Source: Streptomyces xiamenensis
GTDB taxonomy: Bacteria; Actinomycetota; Actinomycetes; Streptomycetales; Streptomycetaceae
Reading direction: 5' to 3'
Assembly: GCF_000993785.3 (NCBI RefSeq)
Contig: NZ_CP009922.3
Location: 4,712,001-4,776,000 of the forward strand
DNA: 64,000 nt
The notes under the pieces were generated by a model that did not search any database, was not told where the DNA came from, and was given only the letters and a program-made list of their open reading frames with translations. Position 1 is the first letter of the stretch, and each line of letters opens with the position of its first letter. Positions 34,925 to 43,631 of the stretch are shown piece by piece. A program made the translations under genes and the position numbers.

Positions 34925-36379
34925 ATGACGACAGCGACTGCCACCCAGGCGTTCTGGCTGGCCGGGCAGCAGGCCACCGGTACGGACACCCTGGAGGTGA
35001 CCTCCCCCTGGGACGGCCGGCATCTGGCTACGGTGAGCGTGCCCACGCACGAACAGACCGAGGCGGCGGTGGCCGCCGCAGCCGCCGTGGCCGCCGAGTT
35101 CGCCGCCACCCCCGCGCATGTACGCGCCGCCGCGCTCGACCACGTCGGCGCCCGGCTCGCCGAACGCGCCGAGGAGATCGCCCGGCTCATCAGCGCGGAG
35201 AACGGCAAGCCCATCAAGTGGGCCAGGACCGAGGTCGCCCGCTGCCGCTCCGTCTTCCGCTGGGCCGCGGACGAGGCGCGCCGCTTCAACGGCGGTACCG
35301 GCCAGCGACTGGACGCCGACGCCGGCGGCGAGGGCCGGCTCGCGCTCACCCGCCGCATCCCCTACGGCCCGGTGCTCGGCATCGCGCCTTTCAACTTCCC
35401 GCTGAACCTCTGCGCCCACAAGGTGGCCCCCGCCATCGCCGCGGGCGCGCCGATCATCCTCAAGCCCGCCCCCGCCACCCCGCTCTCCGGGCTGCTGCTG
35501 GGCGAACTGCTGGCCGAGACCGACCTGCCCGCCGGAGCCTTCAGCGTGCTGCCGGTGCCCAACGACGCCATGCCCGACCTGGTGCGCGACGAGCGGCTGC
35601 CGATCATCTCCTTCACCGGCTCCGCGCCGGTCGGCTGGTCCATCCGCGACTCCGTGCCGCGCAAGCGCGTCACCCTGGAACTGGGCGGCAACGGGGCGGC
35701 GATCGTCCTCGGTGACTACTCCTCCGACGCCGACCTGGACTGGGCCGCCCAGCGCATCGCCACCTTCTCCAACTACCAGGGCGGCCAGTCCTGCATCTCC
35801 GTACAGCGCGTCGTCGTCGACGCCACCCTGCACGACCGGCTGCTCCCCCGGCTGATCGAAGCCGTACGGAACCTGGTCACCGGCGACCCGGCGGACGACG
35901 CCACCGACGTCGGTCCGCTCGTCAGCGAGGACGCCGCCCGCCGCGTGGAGTCCTGGGTCGACCAGGCCAGGGACGCCGGCGCCACCGTCCTCACCGGCGG
36001 CACCCGGGACGGCGCCAGCTACGCGCCCACCGTGCTCGCCGACGTCCCCGCCGACGCCCTGGTGAGCCATGAGGAGATCTTCGGCCCGGTGATGACCGTC
36101 ACCACCGTCGAGAACGAGGAAGCCGCCTACGCCGCCGCCAACGACTCGCGGTACGGCCTCCAGGCGGGCCTGTTCACCCACGACCTGCGCGCCGCCTTCC
36201 GCGCCCACCGGGCCCTGCAGGTCGGCGGCGTGATCGTCGGCGACGTGCCGTCCTACCGCGCCGACCAGATGCCCTACGGCGGCGTCAAGGACTCCGGCGT
36301 CGGCCGCGAGGGCGTGCGGTACGCCATGGAGGACTACACCTACGAGCGGGTGATGGTGCTCACCGGCATCGAGCTCTAG
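34925..36379 (+). CDS. NAD(P)-dependent aldehyde dehydrogenase
   Basis: A 484-residue aldehyde dehydrogenase. Conserved elements: GIAPFNFPLNLCAHKVAPA, LKPAPATP, the Glu in LELGGNGAAIV, the catalytic Cys in GGQSCISVQR, and HEEIFGPVMTV. Placed with the GABA genes it might act on succinate semialdehyde or another amine-derived aldehyde, but the sequence alone does not fix the substrate. The start at ATG 34925 follows GGGCGGGACC; the frame is open upstream but the homologous part begins here. It is divergent from the carboxypeptidase gene and ends at a strong terminator. Confidence 0.9.
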   Translation: MTTATATQAFWLAGQQATGTDTLEVTSPWDGRHLATVSVPTHEQTEAAVAAAAAVAAEFAATPAHVRAAALDHVGARLAERAEEIARLISAENGKPIKWARTEVARCRSVFRWAADEARRFNGGTGQRLDADAGGEGRLALTRRIPYGPVLGIAPFNFPLNLCAHKVAPAIAAGAPIILKPAPATPLSGLLLGELLAETDLPAGAFSVLPVPNDAMPDLVRDERLPIISFTGSAPVGWSIRDSVPRKRVTLELGGNGAAIVLGDYSSDADLDWAAQRIATFSNYQGGQSCISVQRVVVDATLHDRLLPRLIEAVRNLVTGDPADDATDVGPLVSEDAARRVESWVDQARDAGATVLTGGTRDGASYAPTVLADVPADALVSHEEIFGPVMTVTTVENEEAAYAAANDSRYGLQAGLFTHDLRAAFRAHRALQVGGVIVGDVPSYRADQMPYGGVKDSGVGREGVRYAMEDYTYERVMVLTGIEL

Positions 36380-36393
36380 CGGAACGGCCCGGT

Positions 36394-36435
36394 GCCGGAA
36401 CGCCCCCCGCCGTCCACGGCGCGGGGCGTTCCGGC
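36394..36435. terminator. Bidirectional terminator
   Basis: Perfect 13-bp arms GCCGGAACGCCCC (36394-36406) and GGGGCGTTCCGGC (36423-36435) enclose a 16-base loop between the convergent aldehyde dehydrogenase and methyltransferase genes. Confidence 0.85.
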
Positions 36436-36459
36436 GCTCGGACGCCGCTCAGGTGGTCC

Positions 36460-37524
36460 TCAGGCCGTCTTCCGCGCCACGATCAGGTCCCGGGTGATGG
36501 CCTGATCCACCCGGTGCTCGAAACCCCGGTACGGCTCCGTGTCCCGTACCTCGAAGCCCGCGTCCGCCAGCACCTCCGCCAGCTCCGCGCGGGTGGCGCC
36601 ATAGGTGTTCCACGAGATGCCGATGGCGCCACCGGTGCGCAGCAGTCGCGCCCACACCGGCACCGCCTCGCTCAGCAGCGGCAGCGGGGAACGGGTCAGC
36701 CCGCCGCCCTCGCCGCGGGTCCTGCTGCCGTACCGCACCCCGTACGGCGCGTCCGTCACGATCAGGTCGAACGAGCCGGGCCTGAAGAACTGATCACTGG
36801 CCACCGTGTCCGCCTGCACCACGGTCAGCCCGATCGACTGCCCCTTCTTGTACAGCTCCTTGTTCTCGCCGATCTCCACCGACAGCCGCCGCCCCAGCGT
36901 CCGCTTGTCCCGGCGGACCTGCCCGCTCTCCGCGCGGTGCTTGAGCCGGCCGGCCTTCAGCCAGTGCCGCAGAAAGTTCTCGTACGCCTCGACGCTGCGC
37001 GCGTCCTGCTCGACCCCGGCGGAGTCCAGGCCGTACATGAGCGCCTGGTTGAGCGTGGTGCCGCGCCCGCACAGCGGGTCGAGCACCCGCAGTCCGCCGC
37101 TGAGCAGCCGCTGCGGGGCGTCGCACGCCATCGCCGTCACATTCAGCAGCAGCTTGGTGAAGTCCTCATTGGTCTTCCCCGGGTACTTCTGGATGGTGAT
37201 CAGATCACTGGGGAACCGGTCGAGCCGCTCCACCGGCACCGGGCGCAGCGCCGGAGCGTCCGGCTCCCCCTCGATCAGGAACAGCGCGTACAGGGAGGAC
37301 AGGTTCGCCACGTGGCGAAGCTGCCCGGCGGTCAGCTCCGGCGCGCGGAACGTCACATACGGCACCCCGCCCAGTTCGGCCGCGGCCACCTCCCGCACGG
37401 CGCCGTCCAGCACCGCGTCGCTGAGGACCAGCAGCTCGGCGCGCGCCAGGTCGGCGGCGCCGGCCGCGTACAGCCGGTTGTGGGAGGGCAGCAGCAGGAA
37501 ACCGTAGGTGTGCATCGCGTTCAT
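36460..37524 (-). CDS. TRM11/THUMP-like SAM-dependent methyltransferase
   Basis: A 354-residue Rossmann-fold methyltransferase. The SAM-binding motif is LRVLDPLCGRGTTLNQAL and the catalytic motif IV is VTDAPYGVRYG, the pattern of tRNA guanosine N2-methyltransferases of the TRM11 group (usually DPPYG). A long basic insertion (GRLKHRAESGQVRRDKRTLGRRL) precedes motif IV. The N-terminal 100 residues lack a clear THUMP domain, so tRNA modification is likely but the position is unknown. The first ATG (37524) and a second three codons in are both possible starts. Confidence 0.8.
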   Translation of the reverse strand: MNAMHTYGFLLLPSHNRLYAAGAADLARAELLVLSDAVLDGAVREVAAAELGGVPYVTFRAPELTAGQLRHVANLSSLYALFLIEGEPDAPALRPVPVERLDRFPSDLITIQKYPGKTNEDFTKLLLNVTAMACDAPQRLLSGGLRVLDPLCGRGTTLNQALMYGLDSAGVEQDARSVEAYENFLRHWLKAGRLKHRAESGQVRRDKRTLGRRLSVEIGENKELYKKGQSIGLTVVQADTVASDQFFRPGSFDLIVTDAPYGVRYGSRTRGEGGGLTRSPLPLLSEAVPVWARLLRTGGAIGISWNTYGATRAELAEVLADAGFEVRDTEPYRGFEHRVDQAITRDLIVARKTA

Positions 37525-37550
37525 CGCGCCGGAGTCTAGCCGCCGCGGCG

Positions 37551-40430
37551 TCAGCCGAATTCCAGCCGGTCCACCCGCACCCCGGCGCCCACGGTCAGCT
37601 CCAGGTCCGCCACCCCGTCCGGCGGGACGGGCAGCTCGCCGCGCACCGTGGTGTACGCGTAGCGGTCGCCCGTGGAGGGCACCGCGAGCGTCAGCTCCGC
37701 ACCCCCGGCCCCCGGAACCCGCAGCGAGAGGACGCCCTCACCCGGCTCCTGGCGGGCCACCCGCACCGTGACGACGGCCGGGCCGCCGCCCGTCCCGAGG
37801 TCGCAGCGCCGGAACAGCAGCCGGCCGGGCGCCCCGCCGGCAGCGGTCACCGCGTCGCCCGCCGAACGGGAGAGATCGATGATCTCCACGCCGTCCGCCT
37901 CGTCGAAGTCCGCCGCCGCGAGACCCGCCGCCCGCACCGCGCGCGGCGGCACCGGCTCGCCGTCCAGCGTCAGATGGGTGCGCTCCCTGATGTCCCGGCT
38001 GGAGGAGCCGATGTGCAGCTCGTAGCCGCCCGGCTCCACCGTCCACCGCCCGTGCGCCACGTCCCAGAAGCCCAGCGCCTCCGCCAGCGGCACCTCGAAC
38101 GTCAGCCGTCGCGCCTCGCCCGGGGCCAGCGCCACCCGCCGGTGGGCGACCAGCGCACGGTGCGGGCGGGGCACGCTCGGCGCGGTGGCCACGGCGTACA
38201 CCTGGACCACTTCCTCGCCGGCCACCGTGCCGGTGTTCCGGACGGTCACCTCGGCGGTCAGCGTCTCGCCCTCCTGCCGCACCGACGCGTCCGCGTAGCC
38301 GAAGGACGTGTACGAGAGCCCGTGGCCGAACGGATACAGCGGCGTGCCGTCGTAGTAGAGATACGTGGTGCGCGAGCCGATCAGGTCGTAGTCCAGCGGG
38401 CCCGGCAGCTCGGCGTCCGCCCCGTACCAGGTCTGCGGCAGCCGCCCCGCGGGGGAGACGTCGCCCAGCAGCACCCGGGCCAGCGCCGTACCGGCCGCCT
38501 GCCCGCCGTGCGCCGTCCACAGCAGCGCGGGCAGCGTGGCATCGGCGGCGTCGACCGCGTAGGGGTAGGAGGAGGAGAGCACCAGCACGGTGCGCTCGTT
38601 GGCGGCGTGCGCCGCCTGCCACAGCGCCTCCTGCTGCGGGGGCAGCGCCAGGGAGGGCCGGTCCTCGGTCTCGCGGCCGTTCAGATGCGGGTCGTTGCCC
38701 GCCACCACGACCACCACGTCGGCGTCCGCCGCCGCCCGGGCCACCTCGTCCACGCCCCGCCGCACCGTCTCCACGGTGAACACCGCGCCCTCGCCGGCGT
38801 CCTGCGCGACGCTCAGCCCGCCCGGGGTCACCGCGACCGGCCGCCCGGTCGCCCGGTGCCGCAGCAGCTGCCCATCGGCGTGCGGCTCCAGGGTGAACAC
38901 CTCCTGGATCACCCAGCCTCCGGGCTGCGCCGCCGACGCCCGCAGCAGTCCGTCCTCGGCGACCGACACGTACAGCCCGTCGGCGGCGCGCAGCGTCAGC
39001 ACGCCCTCGCCCCAGTCGACCAGGTCCAGCACGGACCCCTGCTCCGGGTCGGAGCCGGCCGTCACCGTCAGCGGCGCCAGGTCGGTGCGCCCCGCGATCA
39101 GCGCCGGGTCAAGGGCCCCGGCCGCCGCCCGGTCGCCGACCGCGACCTCCGGGTCGGCGGCGGGCACGCTCACCCAGCCCTCCGCCGTACGCAGCCGGAT
39201 CCGGTCGGTGCCCTCCGCGAAGGTCACCGAGCCCACCGCCGGGTGCTCGCGCAGCCCGGCCAGCGGGCTGACCCCGCGCAGCAGCGTCCCGCTGTACCAG
39301 TCGAGCTTCACCTCGTCCGCCAGCAGGCCGACCACGGCGATCCGCAGCCCCGGACGCAGCGGCAGCAGCCCGTCGTTCTTCAGCAGGACCACGGCCTGCT
39401 CGGCGGCCTCCCGCGCCAGCTCGCGGTGCTCGGGGGTGTCGAACGCCGCCTCCGCCGCGAACGGGTCGAGCCCGGGGTCGAAGTCGCCCAGCCGGAACCG
39501 CATGTCCAGCAGACGGCGCGCCGCCTCGTCGATGTCTTCCTGGCCGATCAGCCCGCGCTCCAGCGCGGCGCCGAGCCGCTCCACCGACGGCGCGGAGTCC
39601 TCGCCGTGGTCGGTGAAGCTGTCCACCCCGGCACGCAGCGCGGCGGCCAGGCCCTCCTCGTGGCTGGGGTAGTACGCCTCGGAACCGGCGATGTTGCTGG
39701 GCGCGCCGGCGTCCGAGCAGACCACCAGCGGCTGCTCGCTCCAGGTGCGCAGGTGCTCCGCCAGCAGCGGGGAGAGGTGGTTGGGACGGCCGTTGACGAG
39801 GTTGTACGCGGGCATCACCCCGGCCACCGAGCCGGCCCGCACCGGGCCGCGGAAGGCGGGCAGCTCGTACTCGTGCAGCACCCGCGCCCGCACCGAGGTG
39901 GAGGCGGTGTCCCGGTCGGCCTCGTGGTTGTGCGCCAGCCAGTGCTTGAGCACCGGCGCGGTACGCCAGTACACGGGGTGCTCCCCGCGCAGCCCGCGGG
40001 TGTACGCGACGGCGATGGCCGAGGTCAGGTGCGGGTCCTCCGCGTACCCCTCCTCGTTGCGGCCCCACAGCGGGTGGCGCAGCAGGTTGACGGTGGGGGA
40101 CCAGACGTTGAGCCCGACCCGGTCGTCGTGCGCCCGCATGGCCCGCACCTCACGGCCCACGGCCTCGCCGACGCGCCGCACCAGCTCCGGGTTCCAGGTG
40201 GCGCCGAGCCCGACCGCCTGCGGGAAGACCGTGGCCGGTCCCATCCAGGCGACGCCGTGCAGGGCTTCCTGGCCGGTGCGGAAGGCCGGAACCGCCAGTC
40301 GTTCGACGGCGGGGGCGTACTGATGGAGCATCGCGAGCCGCTCGGCCGGGGTCAGCCGGTCCAGCAGATCGGTGACCCGTTCCGCGACGCTCAGCTGGGG
40401 GTTGCGGAAGGCCGGCTGATGGGCTGTCAC
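37551..40430 (-). CDS. Cytoplasmic GH3 beta-glycosidase with beta-trefoil insertion and C-terminal CBM-like domain
   Basis: A 959-residue GH3 enzyme without signal peptide. The catalytic barrel (about 1-330) carries the nucleophile D240 in VVCSDAGAPSNIAG and the substrate-binding KHWLAHNHEADRD. The second GH3 domain starts near 345 (AVVLLKNDGLLPL), is interrupted at about 430-560 by a fascin-like beta-trefoil segment (ADGLYVSVAEDGLLRASA), and resumes with VVVVVAGNDPHLNGRETEDRP. An Fn3-like domain (about 715-835) and a CBM6-like sandwich ending VRVDRLEFG follow. The GTG at 40430 with AAGGGA seven bases upstream is taken as the start. It is controlled by a LacI-type operator and probably hydrolyses imported beta-linked oligosaccharides. 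Confidence 0.9.
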   Translation of the reverse strand: MTAHQPAFRNPQLSVAERVTDLLDRLTPAERLAMLHQYAPAVERLAVPAFRTGQEALHGVAWMGPATVFPQAVGLGATWNPELVRRVGEAVGREVRAMRAHDDRVGLNVWSPTVNLLRHPLWGRNEEGYAEDPHLTSAIAVAYTRGLRGEHPVYWRTAPVLKHWLAHNHEADRDTASTSVRARVLHEYELPAFRGPVRAGSVAGVMPAYNLVNGRPNHLSPLLAEHLRTWSEQPLVVCSDAGAPSNIAGSEAYYPSHEEGLAAALRAGVDSFTDHGEDSAPSVERLGAALERGLIGQEDIDEAARRLLDMRFRLGDFDPGLDPFAAEAAFDTPEHRELAREAAEQAVVLLKNDGLLPLRPGLRIAVVGLLADEVKLDWYSGTLLRGVSPLAGLREHPAVGSVTFAEGTDRIRLRTAEGWVSVPAADPEVAVGDRAAAGALDPALIAGRTDLAPLTVTAGSDPEQGSVLDLVDWGEGVLTLRAADGLYVSVAEDGLLRASAAQPGGWVIQEVFTLEPHADGQLLRHRATGRPVAVTPGGLSVAQDAGEGAVFTVETVRRGVDEVARAAADADVVVVVAGNDPHLNGRETEDRPSLALPPQQEALWQAAHAANERTVLVLSSSYPYAVDAADATLPALLWTAHGGQAAGTALARVLLGDVSPAGRLPQTWYGADAELPGPLDYDLIGSRTTYLYYDGTPLYPFGHGLSYTSFGYADASVRQEGETLTAEVTVRNTGTVAGEEVVQVYAVATAPSVPRPHRALVAHRRVALAPGEARRLTFEVPLAEALGFWDVAHGRWTVEPGGYELHIGSSSRDIRERTHLTLDGEPVPPRAVRAAGLAAADFDEADGVEIIDLSRSAGDAVTAAGGAPGRLLFRRCDLGTGGGPAVVTVRVARQEPGEGVLSLRVPGAGGAELTLAVPSTGDRYAYTTVRGELPVPPDGVADLELTVGAGVRVDRLEFG

Positions 40431-40515
40431 AGGTGATTCCCTTGGGGACGGCGGTATCGGGGCGGCGCCACGGGCCGATACGGTAACGCGGTAACGGGGC
40501 GGCTCTCCCACACGT

Positions 40516-40529
40516 TCGAAGCGCTTCGA
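40516..40529. promoter_or_regulatory. LacI-type operator, GH3 promoter
   Basis: A perfect 14-bp palindrome TCGAAGCGCTTCGA abutting the -10 element of the minus-strand GH3 promoter. The central CG and GAAGCGCTTC core are typical of LacI/GalR-family sites. Confidence 0.88.
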
Positions 40530-40687
40530 TGCTGTGTTTCCGGCAGGTCTCCTGTCAAGACACGGCTTGGCAACGACTGCTGAACCCCAAGAAGATACAG
40601 GCTACCCAGCTCGTCGAAATACAGTCGAACTTTCTTTGAAGCAGGGGTTGTGCCCCCCAGCTGACGGGTCTTAATGTCGGCGCCACA

Positions 40688-40701
40688 TCGAAGCGCTTCG
40701 A
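40688..40701. promoter_or_regulatory. LacI-type operator, importer promoter
   Basis: A second perfect TCGAAGCGCTTCGA, beginning 12 bases after the -10 element of the plus-strand promoter, so it overlaps or follows the transcription start of the binding-protein gene. Confidence 0.88.
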
Positions 40702-40752
40702 CCACCTCGCACAACGGTCGTGTGATGGCAAAGAGCCACGAAGGGTTGACGA

Positions 40753-42417
40753 ATGCCGAACTCAAGCTCCGCTCCAAGTCGGAGAAAATTCCTCGCTTCC
40801 ACGGCGGTCGCCGCGGCGGCGACGGTGGGGGGCGTGCCGCTGCTGGCGGCATGCGGCTCCGACGGGGGGAGTGGCGGAGGCGAGGGACGGGCCTCGCAGG
40901 AGGACCTGAAGAGCATACTTCCGACATATCGGCAGTCGGATACGGCGATTGAGCCGGACATCGCGAGTGAGAATGGCTCGAGCCCGGGATACACGACCTT
41001 TATTCCCACCGCGGAACTCGGCGTTTCCGTTCCCACCCCCAAGGGGAACGGTGGGACATTCACCGCCATGACCCCGCTGTGGGGTACTCCGCCCAGGAGC
41101 GGCAATGAGTACTGGACGGCGATGGATGAGGCCATCGGCGTCAAAATGAACTGGCAGACCCAGGACGGCAACACCTACGGCGAGAAGCTCGGCGCCGTGC
41201 TGGCCGGGAGCGACATCCCGGACATGGTGTGTGTTCCCGGCTGGGAGCTGGGCGGCCAGATACCCCAGGCCATCTCCAGCCGCTTCGCGGACCTGGGCGA
41301 ATACCTCTCCGGTGACAAGGTCCTCGACTACCCGAACCTCGCGGCGATCCCCACCGCCGCCTGGCAGTCCTCGGTCTTCGGCGGCGCGCTGCGCGGTCTG
41401 CCCATGCCGGGGGCCCCCATCGGCGGCGTCCTGCCCTACTACCGGCAGGACATCTTCGAGGAGAACGGCTGGACCCCGCCGACCGACCCGCAGGAGTTCA
41501 TCGACTTCGCCAAGGACATCACCTCGCCCAAGAACCAGGTGTGGGCCTGCGAGGACATGAAGTGGTCGGCCTTCGTCATCCACGGTGTGCTGCCGGAGAA
41601 GCCCAACTACTTCGCCATGGTGGACGGCAAGCTCGTCAACCGCTACGAGACGGACGCCTTCCTCGAGGCCCTGGAGTGGACCCGCAAGCTGTACGACGCG
41701 GGCGTCGTCCACCCGGACGCGGTCGCCGTCCAGGGCGACAGCAAGAACCGTTTCACCGCCGGCCAGTCCCTGATGTTCAACGACGGTGACGGCACCTGGC
41801 ACAACCTGGTCGCCGAACAGCAGGCCGCCAACCCGGACTTCCGGATGAACGCCTTCGACTTCTTCGGCGCCGACGGCGACCCGGTGCTGTGGCGGGCCAA
41901 CGGCTCCAACATCTGGACGTTCATCAACAAGAGCCTGAGCCCGGACCGCATCCGCGAGGCCCTGGAGATCGCCAACTTCTGCGCCGCCCCGTACGGCACC
42001 ATCGAGCAGCGGATGCGCAACTACGGCGTGGAGGGAACCCACTACACCGTCGAGGACGGTGTGCAGGTGCGCACCCCGCTGGGCGAGGAGCAGGTCGCAC
42101 CCGAGACCTACGTCTTCATCTGTTCCCCGGGCTCGTTCGTCGCCTACCCCGACACCCCGCAGATGGTGCAGGACCTGACCAGCTGGCAGAAGCGGATGCT
42201 GCCCTTCGCGCAGGACCCGCTGTTCTACGGCCGGCAGGTGCAGGAGCCGGATCGCTTCGCCAACCTGGCCGACCGCTTCGAGGCGTTGGAGGACGACGTT
42301 GTCCGCGGCAACCAGTCGATCAAGGACATGCAACAGGCGGTCACCGAATGGCGGCGCAACGGCGGCGACCAGCTCCGCGACTGGTACCAGGAGCTGCTGG
42401 ACAGCGCGGACGCGTGA
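40753..42417 (+). CDS. LplA-type oligosaccharide-binding lipoprotein
   Basis: A 554-residue extracellular solute-binding protein of family 1, LplA-like. The N-terminus has a twin-arginine motif (SRRKFLAS, residues 9-16) and a lipobox LAAC with Cys34, so it is probably exported folded by Tat and then lipidated. The mature domain has the LplA style (FTAMTPLWGTPPRSGNEYWTAMDEAIGVKMNW, GGVLPYYRQDIFEENGWTPP). It is followed by two permease genes and glycoside hydrolases and preceded by a LacI operator, so it should capture a beta-linked plant oligosaccharide. AAGGG precedes the ATG. A dedicated ATPase is absent; a shared MsiK-type ATPase is the usual solution in Streptomyces. Confidence 0.93.
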   Translation: MPNSSSAPSRRKFLASTAVAAAATVGGVPLLAACGSDGGSGGGEGRASQEDLKSILPTYRQSDTAIEPDIASENGSSPGYTTFIPTAELGVSVPTPKGNGGTFTAMTPLWGTPPRSGNEYWTAMDEAIGVKMNWQTQDGNTYGEKLGAVLAGSDIPDMVCVPGWELGGQIPQAISSRFADLGEYLSGDKVLDYPNLAAIPTAAWQSSVFGGALRGLPMPGAPIGGVLPYYRQDIFEENGWTPPTDPQEFIDFAKDITSPKNQVWACEDMKWSAFVIHGVLPEKPNYFAMVDGKLVNRYETDAFLEALEWTRKLYDAGVVHPDAVAVQGDSKNRFTAGQSLMFNDGDGTWHNLVAEQQAANPDFRMNAFDFFGADGDPVLWRANGSNIWTFINKSLSPDRIREALEIANFCAAPYGTIEQRMRNYGVEGTHYTVEDGVQVRTPLGEEQVAPETYVFICSPGSFVAYPDTPQMVQDLTSWQKRMLPFAQDPLFYGRQVQEPDRFANLADRFEALEDDVVRGNQSIKDMQQAVTEWRRNGGDQLRDWYQELLDSADA

Positions 42418-42498
42418 CAGCGGCGAGGTGCCCCTCGCCGCCCCCGTACCACCACCCCTGACCCGACTACCACTCCACACCACATAAGCAGGCGGCCA

Positions 42499-42527
42499 CC
42501 CGGCCGGGCGCGTCATGCCCGGCCGGG
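42499..42527 (+). terminator. Attenuating stem-loop between binding-protein and permease genes
   Basis: CCCGGCCGGGC (42499-42509) and GCCCGGCCGGG (42517-42527) form an 11-bp stem with a seven-base loop inside the 137-bp gap. Such intra-operon stems usually stabilise the upstream message so that the binding protein is made in excess over the permeases. Confidence 0.75.
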
Positions 42528-42554
42528 CCGGTCGCGTGAAACAAGGAGAATGCC

Positions 42555-43631
42555 GTGTCACAGAGCACGGTCCCGCGTTCCCCCAAACCGCGGGAAGGAG
42601 GCGGCGGACAAGCTCCGCCGCCGGCGAAGCACCGAAAGCCGGGTGTCCTGCGCGCCGCCGCCGGCCGCCGCGACGGACCGCCGCAGGCACGCGGGGGCAC
42701 CGAGGCCTGGCGGAACCGGTTGCGCCGCGACTATCCGCTGATCCTGATGACCCTCCCGGTCATCGGCCTGCTGGTGGTCTTCGCGTACATCCCGATCGCC
42801 GGGAACGTGATCGCCTTCCAGTTCTTCAGCCCGTACGCCGGGGACGGCTTCTTCAGCTCCATGGCGAACAGCGCCTGGGTGGGCCTGGAGCACTTCCAGA
42901 CGATGGTGAACGACCGCTACTTCTGGGGTGCGGTCGAGAACACCCTGGTCTTCTCGGCGCTCCAGTTGCTGTTCTTCTTCCCGATCCCCATCGGGCTGGC
43001 GATCCTGATCAACAGCATCCTGCACAACAAGGTGCGGGCCTGGGCCCAGGCGGTGCTGTACCTGCCGCACTTCTTCTCCTGGGTGCTGGTGATCACCGTC
43101 TTCCAGCAGATCTTCGGCGGCGCCGGACTGATCGCCCAGATCATGCGGGACAACGACTGGGGCAACGGCTTCGACCTGATGACCGACCCCGGCTTCTTCA
43201 AGTGGCTGATCACCTTCCAGGTGATCTGGAAGGACGCCGGCTGGGGCATCATCGTCTTCCTGGCGGCGCTGTCCATGGTCAACCAGGAGCTGTACGAGTC
43301 CGCAGCCGTCGACGGCGCGAACCGCTGGCGCCGCATCTGGCACATCACCCTCCCCGCGCTGCGGCCGGTGATCGCGCTGCTGCTGGTCCTCCAGGTCGGC
43401 AACATGCTCACCGTGGGCATGGAACAGTTCCTCATCCAGCGCACCGCGGTCGGAGTCGGAGCCTCCGAGGTCCTCGACACCTATGTGTGGGACCGGGGCA
43501 TCGCCAACCATCAGTTCAGCTACGCGGCCGCCGTCGGCATCGTCAAGGGGATCTTCTCCCTGGCGCTGGTCCTGGCAGCCAACCGGGTCGCCCACGCGAT
43601 GGGCGAGCAGGGGGTGTACAAGAAGCAATGA
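42555..43631 (+). CDS. Sugar ABC transporter permease, LplB type
   Basis: A 358-residue membrane protein. A soluble basic/proline-rich extension (1-60) is followed by six hydrophobic helices (LILMTLPVIGLLVVFAYIPI, LVFSALQLLFFFPIPIG, ALLLVLQVGNMLTVG). The EAA loop is ESAAVDGANRWRRIWHITLP. It has the LplB/UgpA pattern with a large loop FQFFSPYAGDGFFSS. The GTG start at 42555 has AAGGAG upstream, and the stop overlaps the next ATG (ATGA). It should pair with the LplC-type subunit to import the ligand of the adjacent lipoprotein. Confidence 0.93.
   Translation: MSQSTVPRSPKPREGGGGQAPPPAKHRKPGVLRAAAGRRDGPPQARGGTEAWRNRLRRDYPLILMTLPVIGLLVVFAYIPIAGNVIAFQFFSPYAGDGFFSSMANSAWVGLEHFQTMVNDRYFWGAVENTLVFSALQLLFFFPIPIGLAILINSILHNKVRAWAQAVLYLPHFFSWVLVITVFQQIFGGAGLIAQIMRDNDWGNGFDLMTDPGFFKWLITFQVIWKDAGWGIIVFLAALSMVNQELYESAAVDGANRWRRIWHITLPALRPVIALLLVLQVGNMLTVGMEQFLIQRTAVGVGASEVLDTYVWDRGIANHQFSYAAAVGIVKGIFSLALVLAANRVAHAMGEQGVYKKQ

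Larger units (their letters stand above)
40431..40752. promoter_or_regulatory. Divergent GH3/sugar-importer control region
   Basis: This 322-bp region carries two face-to-face promoters, each with a TCGAAGCGCTTCGA operator over or just after the expected start point. For the GH3 gene (minus): -35 TTGACA (40553-40558), an 18-base spacer and -10 CAGCAT (40529-40534). For the importer (plus): -35 TTGTGC (40648-40653), a 17-base spacer and -10 TTAATG (40671-40676). Both are therefore set up for repression by the LacI-family protein encoded at 47523-48569. Confidence 0.8.
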
